Positions 31,525 through 45,139 of a stretch of DNA of 64,000 nt are shown piece by piece (within the stretch, counting starts at the first letter, position 1; each line of letters opens with the position of its first letter). The DNA is from Oasisia sp. SBJ-2009. Taxonomy: Eukaryota; Annelida; Polychaeta; Sabellida; Siboglinidae. Location of the stretch: contig OZ024854.1 in the NCBI GenBank assembly GCA_964017155.1, positions 13,734,681-13,798,680 of the forward strand, read 5' to 3'. The notes under the pieces were generated by a model that saw nothing but the letters and a program-made list of their open reading frames with translations, had not been told where the DNA came from and ran no database searches. The translations under genes were made by a program, and so were the position numbers.

Positions 31525-32563
31525 GTGTAGTTTGTGGGTACGTGTGTGTGTGGGTGAGTGTGTCCGTTTAAGTACGGTGTACATATGCACACTTGCACTA
31601 ATTTGCAGGGTTTATAAAATATATGTGTTCTATGAATATTATTTGGTTATATTTCCATGACTGGATTGTGCTATACTACATTGCTTATTATTGTTAGCAT
31701 ACCCAAAATCATGGTAGAGAAGAGAGGTATGTTAAGACAATTTCGAGTTGATACGTGTGACATCGTTTTTGTGAAGTTGTGCTTAGTCTGGACTATTCCG
31801 ATTTTAAACATTCACTTCATGACACGCTTCTTTTGCTTTTATTTGTCGACATGTTTTAATGTATTTTCTATGTTAATAGTTGTTATTTGAATAGTCTCTC
31901 ATACATAATTATGTACAATCTTATCGATATCAACCGTAGAACAAATTGATGCACATATTTTGTGAACTCTCATGGTAATAAAAACATCGTTTATTAACTC
32001 TAGCTGCGTTTGAGTAAAAACATCTACAATGTGTAATATCTGACCATTGGCTATGAGAAATTACTTACCGATATTCACATCAGTTGTAGACACAATATAA
32101 ACTAATGTGATCGTCTGAATATTGAAGGTTGATACTCTCAATAAAACAGGTACACTACAGCTGCAGGGCGACTCCCGTATCTAGGCGCGCGTAGTTATGA
32201 CGTAGGACATTACGGGAACATTTGCGTTTATGACGCAGCAACTCGACGTCATAACAACGGCGTACACCCCGGGAATGGTCAAAGACTTCCAGTTGGCTGC
32301 GCCCATGCACAGCGGTTATGTCCCGAAAGTCCTGCGTCCCTGACTAGTCAGAGACAATGTTCATTGTTACGGTCCATGCGGAAGATACCTGTCAACATCC
32401 ACGCATGACTCCGCACGGTCGCGGCTCGCTTATGGGTGATCGCGGATGTCCGTTCGTTGTATCTTTCGCGGACTTCAATGCTAACATACTAATAGAAATC
32501 CGCGCTAAATGGAGAAGAGTGGGGCGATATTAAACTGTTGGGTCCGTGCATATACCGTTTTTT
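31525..32563. other. Intergenic sequence
   Basis: A moderately GC-rich patch at about 32160-32500 with several CpG sites; no coding pattern recognised. Confidence 0.45.
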
Positions 32564-35106
32564 CCTTTTTCGTTTTCAAATTTGCGAACGAAAAACGGAT
32601 AACGAATTCCTTTTTCGTTTTCAAATTTGCGAACGAAAAACGAATTCCTTTTTCGTTTTTGGTTTTTCAAATTTGCGAACGAAAAACGAATTCCTTTTTC
32701 GTTTTTCATTTTCAAAAGTGAAGTAAGAAAAACGAAAAACGAATTCGTTTTTCGATTTCGTTTTTGCAATTAGGATGCTTCAGTCGCATTGCCACTTCGG
32801 ATGGCCGGTAAAATTTGGTAGTTTCGGCTGGATACTTCGGTCGTACTGGCAGTGTTTTGAAAACAAACTTCGCAGAAATTGCATCGGAGAAGTGGTATAC
32901 CTAAGTACCTATAGGTGAATATTGGTCGTTTCGGCGCTGTTTTTATGTTTCGACAATTTAATACACTTTACTCAATCTTATATATAATAGATCGAAAGAT
33001 GGATAAATCGAGATTAGATGTATTTATTTTGTAACTGCAACTATGTGACGCTATAGTTATTTAAATTTAGTTTGTAAAATATTTGACTTAGGAGGCCCCT
33101 ATTATGACTAATAAATAGTCGCTATTTTATTGGCAACTTTGGGTTTTTAAATTAGCTTTTTTTATGTAATTATTGAATGCCATTGACGGACCATTACGGA
33201 TAGCCCAAATGTATTTAGAACCATGTATATTCCTAAGTATTGTTTATTAACATTTGCTACTTTACGCATATTGTAAGTAGAGGATATGTGGTAAAAATAT
33301 AATACGTTTATGGCTTAATGTGTTGCTAGAGTTAGTGTTATTTCATTATTATTTTGCATATGTAGTAATTTATAACAGTAGAAGTATGTTTGCATCTGTG
33401 TGTAATATGCTGCTTTACATAATGTATTAGTCTTTTTTAAATTGTGATTGGTTATGTTTTGATTAAACAAATAGAAGTATTGTTTATTGTGTGAGGCATG
33501 CTATTTTTAATACTCTTTTTTACAAATGTATATTATGTCCTGAGTGTATGTATTCTGCTGTGAGCTGGTATGAAATAATTATGCATATTTCTGGTTTGTG
33601 TTATCTGCCAATTTTGAAAGTATGCGGGTAATGTTTTTTTTTATATTTATAATACAATTATAATTTCATTACACTAAGTTAGTATTCAACTTTTGCTTAA
33701 ACATTAATTCTATATGTATTTGAAAATATTATTCTTACAAGTATTTTTGCAATTTGTTTATTCAATTACATTTGTGTCCCTAGATGGTAATTAGTGTGAG
33801 GCAGTATTATAGAATTATAGAGTGCAATTTTTATTCTAGTTTCAATAATATGTTTTAATTCAGTTATAGATCCAATTGATCGAGAACATCTGTTTGTTAT
33901 TTTATCGATATGTTTAATCCAGTTTAAATGCGAGAATAGTGTAAAGCCCAGAATGTTAAACTGGTTAAATATCTCAATATCTGCACTGTCAATTGTTAAT
34001 GTTACTTCATCAACCTATTTATTAGGCATGTGAAAAAACCTTTCTTCTATTAATATTTTAACGATAATGTATAATAATAACACAATTTTTATTGGCAACT
34101 ACACTGAGTTGGATTGACATTATACAATAAAATACAATTAACGCATCTGTATGTAGTTTTAGCTATATGTTTATTATAGGTCTTTATTAATCAAATATTC
34201 AATATTCACTGTGTTTCTGACATCTGTGAAGGTTTTAATTGTACTTGTGTCATCAATTATCATTAGTATAAGTTATGCAGGGTTTCGGAAAACCATTGAT
34301 ATAATTATAGTAAATAACAATGTCAGTGGCCCCAAAGTTGATCCTTGGGGATGCCTCGTTTTATAGGTAAAGTTTATCAGTGTACCTCTTCTAGCCTTAC
34401 AGACTGCTAGCAACACATTAAGCCATAAACGTATTATATTTTTACCACATATCCTCTACTTACAATATGCGTAAAGTAACAAATGTTAATAAACAATACT
34501 TAGGAATATACAATGCTCCTAAATACATTTGGTCCGTCAATGGCATTCAATAATTACATAAAAAAGCTAATTTAAAAACCCAAAATGGCCCATAAAATAG
34601 CGACTATTTATTAGTCATAATATGGGCCTCCTAAGTCAAATATTTTACAAACTAAATCTAAATAACTATTACATCACATAGTTGCAGTTACAAAATAAAT
34701 ACATCTAATCTCGATTTATCCATCTTTCGATCTATTATATATAAGGTTGAGTAAAGTTTATTAAATTGTGGAAACATAAAAACAGCGCCGAAACGACCAA
34801 TATTCACCTATAGATACTTAGGTATACCACTTCGCCGATGCAATTTCTGCGAAGTTTGTTTTCAAAACACTGCCAGTGCAACCGAAGTATCCAGCCGAAA
34901 CTACCAATTTTACCGGCCACCCGAAGTCGCAGTGCGACCGAAGCATCCTAAATGCAAAAACAAAAAACGAATTCGTTTTTCGTTTTTCTTACTTCACTTT
35001 TGAAAACGAAAAACGAAAAAGGAATTCGTTTTTCGTTCGCAAATTTGAAAAACCAAAAACGAAAAAGGAATTCGTTTTTCGTTCGCAAATTTGAAAACGA
35101 AAAAGG
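32564..35106. mobile_element. Foldback-type element with subrepeat ends, arms about 0.7-0.77 kb
   Basis: Left arm 32564-33329 is the complement of 34407-35106. The outer 190 bp of each arm consists of three to four units of 38-47 bp starting CCTTTTTCG and containing CAAATTTGCGAACGAAAAAC; these units are themselves partly self-complementary and several include GAATTC. The inner part of the arms is unique and AT-rich and matches to the TGTTGCTAG / CTAGCAACA junction. The 1077-bp loop holds a LINE relic. Tandem subrepeats in long terminal inverted repeats are the hallmark of foldback elements. No transposase is seen. Confidence 0.82.
33840..34390 (-). pseudogene. LINE reverse transcriptase relic in the foldback loop
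   Basis: The minus strand reads GIPQGSTLGPLTLLF near 34350, then, after a damaged stretch, MIIDDTSTIKTF (catalytic ADD degraded to IDD). Near 33880-34010 it reads VDEVTLTIDSADIEIFNQF, then GFTLFSHLNWIKHIDKIT, the RT thumb. Stops and gaps abound. Confidence 0.65.
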
Positions 35107-35859
35107 TCCGGTACAAAACATAAATTGAAAACCGAATCTAATAGTTAGCTTTGTATGGCGTTCCCTTTATCTGTTGCCTCTCAGAGACCAACTTCTCAAT
35201 CACAGTGCTGCCAAGAGGGAGTACTGCTGGCATGGGAACCCCCACAGGACCAGATAAAGCTTAGCTCCTATGTCTCGATGCCGGTCTCTTATACACTCTG
35301 TATTGCCATAGCGTTGAATAACACTAAATCAGGCAGCCCGCGACACCTGTTGTTGTTCGGGTTTTAGGATGCATATATTTCTGTGTTTATATACCTTCTT
35401 TTGTATATAATTCATTGTTGAGAGTGGAATATTAACAATTAATTTTGCTATGGAGTGTAATTTTAGTTGTAGCGGTGGTGGGGTAGAAATAATTGTAACG
35501 TTATTAATAAATATTAATTATAACCTTGTTAATAAGTCCTATTGAAATGCGAAAATATATCAGTAGAGATCTCTAACTGCCGTGTGAAATGCATTTCTTT
35601 TGTATTGCTTGTATTATAATTGTTTGATAGATACAATATTATTAAGTCTAGTTACCGAATATGACGATTATGCTTCCGTTCCTTTTATGAAACGGAGGAA
35701 TGATAATAATGAGATACGCTAAATGTTTATATATTCATCCGGTGTTCGGATTTACGTAAATTGTTAATTAAAATAAAAAAGGAAATAATCTTAATATTAA
35801 ACACTTAAATTTGGGTGAAGCCTTTGTCTGGTGGGTATGATTAACGGATCAAATTTGTT

Positions 35860-35922
<63 letters not shown>

Positions 35923-36828
35923 AAGTCTGTCGTTACATAATTGTTTTAACTGTCACATCCATTTTTATTACTGCTGGTCATCTTGAACCGTCTAAGCAAC
36001 TATTGTATGGACAAAACATTGCCCCTCGGGTGTACATATTACCGTCCTTACAAACTGGTGTTAAGGTAAATTTTGTCTTGCTGTTTCCGCCACCGCAATC
36101 ACCCGTGGTCAATGCGAGACATTTTGTAGGTAAAATCTCTGACATTCAGATCAAAATATTACCTTCTAGTAACATAACACGCCATTATCAAAGCACAATT
36201 TCATGACGACTGTTGTTGAACATTTCACGAGGCTGCTAGTAAAAAATAGGTGCAATTTGATAGCTGTTAGACGGTAAAAGGATGAATTGACATGTTAACG
36301 GCGAGGTTACGTATTTTGTCAATCAAAAATATTGACATGATTCAGTATTATGCGAACCTGATGAACTAAGACCAATATTGGCGAATTTGGCCGCCAATAA
36401 AACGACAACATTAAGCGGCTGATTACGTCGTGTTAGGACAATGAACTACTGAGTCACCGTGTAATATATTGCCTGAACATGATACAGCAGACGTTGTTTT
36501 GCAAACGGGAACAAATATGTAATTTTATAGTCACATCATTGCCAGTTCAACTCAGCGCAAGCAGTCTGATTGATTAATTAATATTTATGTATTCATCATA
36601 CTGGCGTTGCAACATAATACGAACAAGAATAATCAATTATTACAAAACGCGGCGTTGAGAGAGGGCCGAGTTCTAGCCGTATGGGTCCTTATCCGCTTAA
36701 ATTACCACGGACAGCTTCATAAACCGTGACCGCACTGTCGACCGTTGTTATGAATATTCATATACAAGGGTGGGTGCGGCTATTTCACTATAGCGGGCAA
36801 TACTTGCGAATGCACGCGTCTCCGTATG
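35107..36828. other. Intergenic sequence with (TA)n at 35862-35917
   Basis: Short ORFs at 35155-35367 and 36003-36206 have no recognisable domains. The (TA)n array is about 56 bp. Confidence 0.5.
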
Positions 36829-37043
36829 CTATATAAGTGATCGTCGTTTAGATCTACTGGGAAATACGTCGCTTAACAGGATCTCCGCCGAACAGTGGCA
36901 GTCAAGCGTAACGTGCATTCAGTGCGGTCCTGTAGTCGCGAGCGGGGTGCTACGGTGTATGACAATTGTACGTACCCCCAAGACGAACTATAGCCTATAG
37001 TAGTGTGAAGCCAACTTGACAGGTGGAGTACAGTCTCAGTCAT
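36829..37043 (+). promoter_or_regulatory. Candidate TATA promoter and non-coding first exon
   Basis: TGCTATATAAGTG at about 36828-36840 is a good TATA box. About 30 bp downstream begins a moderately GC-rich stretch without ORF, which ends in the strong donor CATC|GTGAGTACAC at 37043. No downstream exon was identified, so this rests on signals alone. Confidence 0.3.
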
Positions 37044-37258
37044 CGTGAGTACACCTTACATTCTTTGCTTATATTCGTAAACCACCTTGCTGTTTGTCTT
37101 AAAAAAACTAAACACGATCCCTTAGTTAAAGCATAGGTCCATTGTCTCCGGTTTTCTCTACTCTAGCGTTAGAATGTTGTGTTTACTGGCCGCGCCCCGT
37201 GTTCAACCCACTGTGGCATACCGCGTAGCACTGATTTTAATTTAGCCTGGTATGCAGT

Positions 37259-37259
37259 C

Positions 37260-37312
<53 letters not shown>

Positions 37313-37322
37313 ACGCGCGCGC

Positions 37323-37358
<36 letters not shown>

Positions 37359-37365
37359 AATTCAG
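37259..37365. repeat. (GT)n, CGCG core and (GA)n microsatellite
   Basis: About 85 bp of GT with a GCGCACGCGCGCGCG core, then GA repeats. Confidence 0.95.
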
Positions 37366-37552
37366 AGAGAGGGGGACTGACAGAGGTACTTACAGTCAGA
37401 GACAGAGAGAGGGAAAGGAGCAGAGCGAAAGAAGTAAAGAGAGGGGTGTGTGTGTGAGCAAGAGCGATAATGGAGAAAGAGGAGAGAGGGAGAAAAAGAG
37501 AAGATACAGGAGATGGAGCGGAAAAGGAACGGCGGGACTCGGAAATTGTAGA

Positions 37553-37878
37553 GCGCAGTGGCTCAGGGGTAGAACCTCGGACTCTCGACTAGGAGAACCC
37601 GGGTTCGAATACTGTGCTGCGGTGTTAAAACCTTGGGCAAGTTTTTTCACTCTACTTTGCTCCAGTTAATCACAGCTGTATAAATGAGTCCCTGGCTGTA
37701 GACAGTGGTGGATATGTATACGAGCAGCCTTCGCGCATTAATTGTAGCATGTAGCTGGATGCTTCCCAGAGAAGCCGAGATGGTGTCTGAGTGAACAGGT
37801 CTGCCATTGAAGCAACGTGTAAAGCACTTTGAGCGGTCCTGAGGACTGGAGACTGCGATATATAAGAACATGCCTTTT
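37553..37878 (+). mobile_element. tRNA-derived SINE, full length
   Basis: The head has an A-box-like TGGCTCAGGGGTAGAA and a B-box GGGTTCGAATAC, the internal RNA polymerase III promoter. The body has ACCTTGGGCAAGTTTTTTCA, GACAGTGGTGGATATG, CAGCCTTCGCGCATTAATTG and GAAGCCGAGATGGTGTCTGA. The tail AGCGGTCCTGAGGACTGGAG continues with TATATAAGAACATGCC and ends in a T-run. The tail resembles L2-type LINE 3' ends in this window (GCGCTATATAA), which probably supply the reverse transcriptase (inference). Confidence 0.85.
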
Positions 37879-38029
37879 TTTACATATTTATACAGACACC
37901 GAGACAGGGGGAGAGGAAGAATGGCGAAGAGGGAGGGGAAAGAGAAGATTGAGCAAAAGAGGGTGACGTATAAGCGGAAAGAGATAGAGGGAGGTGGAGG
38001 AGGAGGGAGCAGGAGAATGGTGAGGGACG

Positions 38030-39490
38030 AGGGACTAGGACAGAGGTGGTGAAGGAGGGACTAGGAGAGAGGTGTGGGAGGAGGGATTAGGAGAGAGGTG
38101 TAGAGGAGGGACTAGGACAGAGGTGTGGGAGGAGGGACTGGGAAAGAGGTGTGGGAGGAGGGATTAGGAGGGAGGTGTGGGAGGAGGGATTAGGAGAGAG
38201 GTGTAGAGGAGGGACTAGGACAGAGGTGTGGGAGGAGGGATTAGGAGAGAGGTGTAGAGGAGGGACTAGGACAGAGGTGTGGGAGGAGGGACTAGGAGAG
38301 AGGTGGGGGAGGAGGGACTAGGAGAGAGGTGTGGGAGGAGGGATTAGGAGAGAGGTGGGGGAGGAGGGACTAGGAGTGAGGTGTGGGAGGAGGGACTAGG
38401 AGAGATATGATGGAGGAGGGACTAGGAGAGAGGTGTGGGAGGAGGGATTAGGAGAGAGGTGGGGGAGGAGGGATTAGGAGAGAGGTGGGGGAGGAGGGAC
38501 TAGGAGTGAGGTGTGGGAGGAGAGACTAGGACAGAGGTGGTGAAGGAGGGACTAGGAGATAGGTGTGGGAGGAGGGATTAGGAGAGAGGTGGGGGAGGAG
38601 GGATTAGGAGAGAGGTGGGGGAGGAGAGACTAGGACAGAGGTGGTGAAGGAGGGACTAGGAGATAGGTGTGGGAGGAGGGATTAGGAGAGAGGTGGGGGA
38701 GGAGGGATTAGGAGAGAGGTGGGGGAGGAGAGACTAGGACAGAGGTGGTGAAGGAGGGACTAGGAGAGAGGTGTGGGAGGAGGGATTAGGAGAGAGGTGG
38801 GGGAGGAGGGACTAGGAGTGAGGTGTGGGAGGAGAGACTAGAAGAGAGGTGGGCGAGAAGGGACTAGGAGAGATATGATGGAGGAGGGACTAGGAGAGAG
38901 GCGAGGGAGGAGGGACTAGGACAGAGGTGGGGAAGGAGGGACTAGGAGAGAGGTGTGGATGAGGGACTAGGAGAGATGCGAGGGAGGAGGGACTAGGACA
39001 GAGATGGGGGAGGAGGGACTAGGAGAGAGGTGTGGAGGAGGGACTAGGAGAGAGGCGAGGGAGGAGGGACTAGGACAGAGGTGGGGGAGGAGGGACTAGG
39101 AGAGAGGTGTGGAGGAGGGACTAGGAGAGATATGATGGAGGAGGGACTAGGAGAGAGGTGGGGAGGAGGAACTAGGACAGAGGTGTGGGAGGAGGGACTA
39201 GGAGAGAGGCGAGGGAGGAGGGACTAGGACAGAGGTGGGGGAGGAGGGACTAGGACAGAGGTGTGGAGGAGGGACTAGGAGAGAGGCGAGGGAGGAGGGA
39301 CTAGGACAGAGGTGGGGGAGGAGCGACTAGGAGAGAGGTGTGGAGGAGGGACTAGGAGAGAGGCGAGGGAGGAGGGACTAGGACAGAGGTGGGGGAGGAG
39401 GGACTAGGAGAGAGGTGTGGAGGAGGGACTAGGAGAGAGGCGAGGGATAAGGGACTAGGAGAGAGGTGTGGAGGAGGGACTAGGAGAGAG
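38030..39490. repeat. Purine-rich 25/26-bp minisatellite, about 56 units
   Basis: The unit is GGAGGAGGGACTAGGAGAGA plus GGTGTG or variants (ACAGAGGTGGGG, GAGGCGAGG, GATATGAT). From about 38880 the variants alternate in a higher-order pattern. The plus strand is almost pure purine apart from CT and T positions. Confidence 0.94.
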
Positions 39491-41009
39491 GTTGGGAGAA
39501 AAATACACTCTTTGTATCGTCATGGTACTGTTTAACTTGATTGACCGCGGTTGGCCGATAAACTGCATTTGAATAAAACGACACATGTGTTGGCGTTATG
39601 AATATATTTGTCACAGGTACCAGTGCACTTGCTGTTTTCTTGTCAACACCAGCTGCACAAGCAACGAGAACAGGAATGGAACTAGCACTGTCACGTCTGG
39701 CATTCCCGACCACATTTAATTTACTGTTGGACGTACGACTTAACACAGGTTTATTACATGAAACGAGTTTAAGCCGAGTTAAGTCGGAGAGTTATCATAG
39801 CCTCTATACTGAGGGTCAAGTAGTGTCCAACGGTGTGTCGCGTTGAAAGCGACGCCGAAGTCCGTTGTTAACGGCGTAGCCACGTCTTTGTGTGGTATTC
39901 TACTCGGGGGCCGTCACGCTTCACTGATGTCGTCTGTACACTAACTACAAGGATATTTCAATGTGTGCCAGGTCATGTGCAAACTCATCACAGTGCTCGA
40001 GAGTCATCAGAAGAAAGAGACTCAAATCACCAGACGTTCCCCTACATACCACAATTCAATACCCAAGTCCCCAAGTGTCACCGAGAGCGCGTCTCACAAC
40101 ACGAAAACCATTGTGGCATCGAGAATGTGTATGAATGTGTGCGAGTGTAGGTGTATGCGTGAGTGCGTCTTCAATATAGTGCTAAACACTATATCTTCTT
40201 TTGACACAATTATTTTAATGTTAATATAATTTAATATATATTTAATATACTTTTTTACTATTATATGTGTTATATAATTTAAAACAAAAATTAAAAATAA
40301 ATTTAGAATGTTTTAATATAATTTTAAATATAATTTGTTATATAATTTATTTTAATTTTAATTTTATTTTATGTATAATTGTTTTATATATTTTTTATTA
40401 AATAATTTGTTATATAATTCTTTACATAATTTTTTTTAGAATTTGGACGCATTCAATTTTAAATAAAAGTTTAATTTTAAATAACATCTTAGACATATTA
40501 TAACATTTATTTAGTAGCTAATATTTAAACATTATTTAAAATTTAATTTAGCTAATATTTAAAAAGATAATTTATCATTTTAAAATACATTTTATATATA
40601 TTTGTTTATTTACGAGATTAACATAATTATGTTTAAATATATAATCTACCATGTTAAAGGACACCCGCGATATTATTTATTTATCAGATTAATTTTTCTT
40701 TTATTTATAATTTTAAAGAACATTTCATATATTTATTTCACATATTTCATTTTATTGTATATAGGCACTACTTGGCTCAACGCCGCCAAACATTATAATA
40801 TCCTGCAGTTTCTACCGTAATTGTGGAATAAAGTGTAATAAAGTTAATACAATATATGTGACAAATACATAAATATAATTAATTGTACATTACATTTCAC
40901 TGTCCTATAATTTGTTACGTCACTGTGGGCTAAAATGATAAATAAGTTAATAAAATAAATAGAATACATATATAAATAGATTAACTGTACGTTACATTTC
41001 CCTGTCCTG
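39491..41009. other. Intergenic; very AT-rich from 40200 to 40980
   Basis: 39600-39850 is open on both strands for 80-90 codons, with no recognised domain. The rest is low-complexity A/T. Confidence 0.45.
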
Positions 41010-41660
41010 CAGTGCGTTATCTATAATGTCAATGGACGAATGACTGTAAGGATGGTTCTCTGGAACGTTTCTGCAGTAGATGCGTTGAGGGCTTCCAGAG
41101 TAATAAGTGCGTTCCACTGTGGGATGCACCGCACCAGAACGACTGTTGGTAGGTCATGCAAGTGGCTGGCCGGGTACCTAGTTTTTGCTTGTGTTGGCGT
41201 CTGGTGCGGGTATCTGCAGTGGTAATGAAGGTAATGATGCGCATTAGCCCGTGGTGATTTTTAAAGAACATAAAAAGTGGCATATCATATGTACAGAGAG
41301 TACCACATTAGGTTAGTGCACATAGAACTGTCGCTTATTGTACTGCGGTAAGCACCAGTGACCGAGTACCTAGATGCCATTTGTTTCACTTGCCGTTTTC
41401 TTTTGAATAAGACAAGTGTCTTGCTGGCTTTGTTGTGCACCTTATTGATGTGTGGTGGCCACGATAATTGTTTTGATTGTAACCCCAGGTAGTCCTGACT
41501 GTCAGTCCGTAGGCTGGCTCGTCAATCGTTGACAAATATGTTCCTATTGACAAAACGGCACACTTTGAAACATTAAAGTCCATCTGTCATGTCTTTGTCA
41601 AATATATAAGTTTGTTCAGGTCAGTCTCGAGTGTCGAGTGGTCAGCGGGAGTGTGTATTC
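41010..41660 (-). mobile_element. LINE RT thumb and C-terminal relic
   Basis: Minus strand: ETDLNKLIYLTKT, stop, QMDFNVSKCAVLSIG (end of the RT palm), then PPHINKVHNKASKTLVLFKR (thumb). Further on come RTRRQHKQKLGTRPATCMTY then QQSF and, after a frameshift, IPQWNALI and ASTAETFQRTI, the usual C-terminal end of CR1/jockey-like LINEs. Stops and frameshifts make it non-functional. Confidence 0.68.
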
Positions 41661-41699
41661 AACGGAAAACAATAGTGTCTCAGCGCATTTGTGAATCCA

Positions 41700-41701
<2 letters not shown>

Positions 41702-41783
<82 letters not shown>
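41702..41783. repeat. (GT)n microsatellite
   Basis: About 82 bp of uninterrupted GT. Confidence 0.97.
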
Positions 41784-41785
<2 letters not shown>

Positions 41786-41970
41786 AAAGATGTAAGAAAC
41801 AGGTTTAAGGCAGTTTAGGGCATAGGAAGGCCTCAAACATATTTAGCCATTAAAAGCATGTCCTATACCTAAGTATAACAAAAGTATAGGTTTTGTAATT
41901 CCCTTCTCAATTATTAAGCTTGCTAGAGGTGTGAGAAACAGGCATAAGGCAGTTTACCTACCTATTATTT

Positions 41971-42152
41971 CTAGTAGAGGTGTGCTATTGAAGTCTACTA
42001 AGGTTAGTTGTAAATAAACTCAATTGCTTTACACCTGTTAGAAGTGTAGTATTGAAGTCTACTAAGGTTGTTTAAAATAAAATAAATTTCCTTTACACCT
42101 GTTAGAGCTGTGCTATTAAAGTCTACTAAGGTTGATTGAAAGTAAACTCCAG
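41971..42152. repeat. 64-bp tandem repeat, about three diverged units
   Basis: Each unit has a GTG(C/T)(T/A)(A/G)TATTGAAGTCTACTAAGG-type block followed by an A/T-rich stretch and CTTTACACCTGTTAGA. A weaker related phrase (CTAGAGGTGTGAGAAACAGG) starts near 41925. Confidence 0.75.
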
Positions 42153-42344
42153 GTGTTACAATTGATCCGAAGGTGTTGTTTTCAAGAAATATATCAAGCT
42201 TCCCCTGCACATTAATCCAACATTTCATTGTAAGTAGAAACCTGATACCGTCACACCTCGTCATAACGCGGATATCACATTCATTACAAAGAGAGTAGCT
42301 GCTGGTGACTTGTGTAAAGCAATAATTCATTTCGTTTTGCAACC

Positions 42345-44232
42345 ATGGCCAACAAAGGTGGTAGACCACAAAATATCGTTTGAGAAAATTGTGTAACAGT
42401 GACAAAGGATGGCAAAAAGGTGGCCAGGTGTGTGTCGTGTGGCTATGAAATTACCTTTCCAAAGTTGGCAGGTTGAAAAAGCATTGGGAAAAGTGGAAAC
42501 CAGTTGAGCAGATAAATATACATACCGGCAACATTTACTTACTTTTTGTTGGTGTCTACCAAATGTTATATGGAGTCATCTTCATATAAAATCTGAATTA
42601 TGTTTCTGCAATTTCTAGCCTTTCAAGTTTTGTTTTAGCTCAACACGTTCTAGACTTTCAAGTTACTGTTTACATTTTTCACTAAGTAATTAATGTTTAC
42701 ACTATTGTCCAGGTTCCCGATTCTGTGCCGTCCGTATTGCATGGAACTGTACCAACTCATGCTCCAGTGTCTACATCGCTGATGCGCCCATTGCAAGATT
42801 CTCCCCTCCCTACTGCAAAGCAGCAGACAATGTCTTCCTCTAGCACTCAGCCCCATGTTAGTCCTCATTTCACGAAGACCACAACTGCTCAGAAGTCTGC
42901 TTTCGATCTAGAGTTTGCCAATTATTTCTATGCTTGCAATCTTGTCAACCTTGCTGACCATCCCCAGTGGACATAATTCGACCAGGCTACACACCACCTA
43001 GCCGCAAGGGTATCGCAGGTTCATTGCTGGGTAAGGTCTACGGGGAGCTGAGAGGTGACATGAAGGAGGAGGCAGTGAGTGGCAAAACAGCCACCCTTGT
43101 AGAGAATGGCTGGTCCAACAGCCACAACGAACCAGTCATAGCATCATGTCTACAGGTGAAGAACAATGTGTATTTCCTTGACAGCCATGACACTGGTTCT
43201 ATGACAAAGAGCGCTGAATACTGCACGGTGTGGTGTTTGGTGTTTATCCAGAAGGCTAAGGATGAATTCAATTATGATGTGAAGGGTGTAGTTACAGACA
43301 ATGCAAGGTCCATGGAGAAAATGAGAATGGACTTACTTGAGCAGGACTCTGACCTCATTGTGTATGGGTGTTCAGCACATCGGCTGCAGCTGCTTGGCAG
43401 AGACTGCCACCACCAAGCTCATCACCGTGGTACAGAAGTATTTCAGGAACCACCACAAACCCCAAGCCTGACTCAGTGAGAAAGGTGGTAATAAGCCTGT
43501 CCTGGTTTGGAATTTCGATGGAACAGTGATATATACATGGTCGAAAGTTTCCTTGCCAACAGGTGCTACTACCAGCAGATCATCCAAGAGCACGAGAAGG
43601 ACTTTTCATTCGACAGTTTGGTCGTTGCCAAGGTGATGGATTACTTCCTCTACAAAAATGGCAAAGACCTTGTCGACCAACGTCGACCCATTGCTTCTCC
43701 TCTGGACAGGTGTCAGAGTGATGTATCATCACTGGCAGATGCATGCGATGCCTGGCTGGGCCTCCTGTCGGAACCTGCACTCCACCCCTATGGGAAAGTT
43801 GTCAAAAAGCGATTCCAAGATGCCATCACGCTCGAGCACCTCACAGCCTACATGTTGCACCCCAAGTACACAGGGGAGAGGCTGACAATGGAGCAACAGC
43901 AATATGTGAGCACACGGCCTATTAACCGTGACCTTGACTTCATCACAAGCTTCATCAGCTTCCAAGCCAAGGCTGCTCCCTTCTCTGGCAGCTACTTTTC
44001 CAGAGAAGCGATCAGCATCTCCCCACACACCTGGTGACAAGGTGCTGCAGTCTGTGGTGTTGATTCAGCCTTTGCTGACCTGGCACAAAGACTGACAACA
44101 TCACCAACATCTTCAGCATCAATTCATCAGTTCAGTACATTCAGTTTCACACACAACAAGATCAGGAATCTTCTGGGTGTCCAAAAGGCAGGCAAGCTTG
44201 TCTTTTGTTACCGCATGCTGCATGGAACCTAG
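42345..44232 (+). pseudogene. hAT-type transposase with BED zinc finger, decayed
   Basis: From the ATG at 42345: MANKGGRPQNIV, stop, then KDGKKVARCVSCGYEITFPK and KKHWEKW, a BED finger (C-x2-C ... H). A gap of 250 bp follows. From 42725 a Ser/Pro/Thr linker leads to AFDLEFANYFYACNL, then (frame change at 42967) IRPGYTPPSRKGIAGSLLGK, ATLVENGWSNSHNEPVIASC, KGVVTDNARSMEKMR and YGCSAHRLQLLGRD. A second segment (43507-44037) has FRWNSDIYMVESFLANR, PLDRCQSDVSSLADACDAWL and YMLHPKYTGE; the last piece, LLGVQKAGKLVFCYRML, is near 44170. The expected first catalytic Asp of D-G-W-S-N is Asn here, and there are at least three frame changes. Confidence 0.85.
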
Positions 44233-44450
44233 GACGTGTACTGATAAATTATGAAACGTCCTGTCATTTATTTTTACAAACGATCCTGAAATAAAACTAA
44301 GTTTAACATTTATTTTTGTTAGTAGTTTGATTTAATATATACACTGTGCATGTGTTTTATAATAACGGAATCTACAGAGTGCCTTTGAACAGGGATAGCC
44401 TTAAAGCAATTTAAGGCGGATTTTATCACTGTAGGGCTTTAAACCCAACC

Positions 44451-45139
<689 letters not shown>

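Noticed and set aside
32509..32769. ORFs with FRFQICERK-type repeats
   Set aside because: They are the subrepeats of the foldback arms read in three frames.
39598..39846. 82-codon plus-strand ORF and its antisense
   Set aside because: No recognisable domain and both strands open; insufficient to call a gene.
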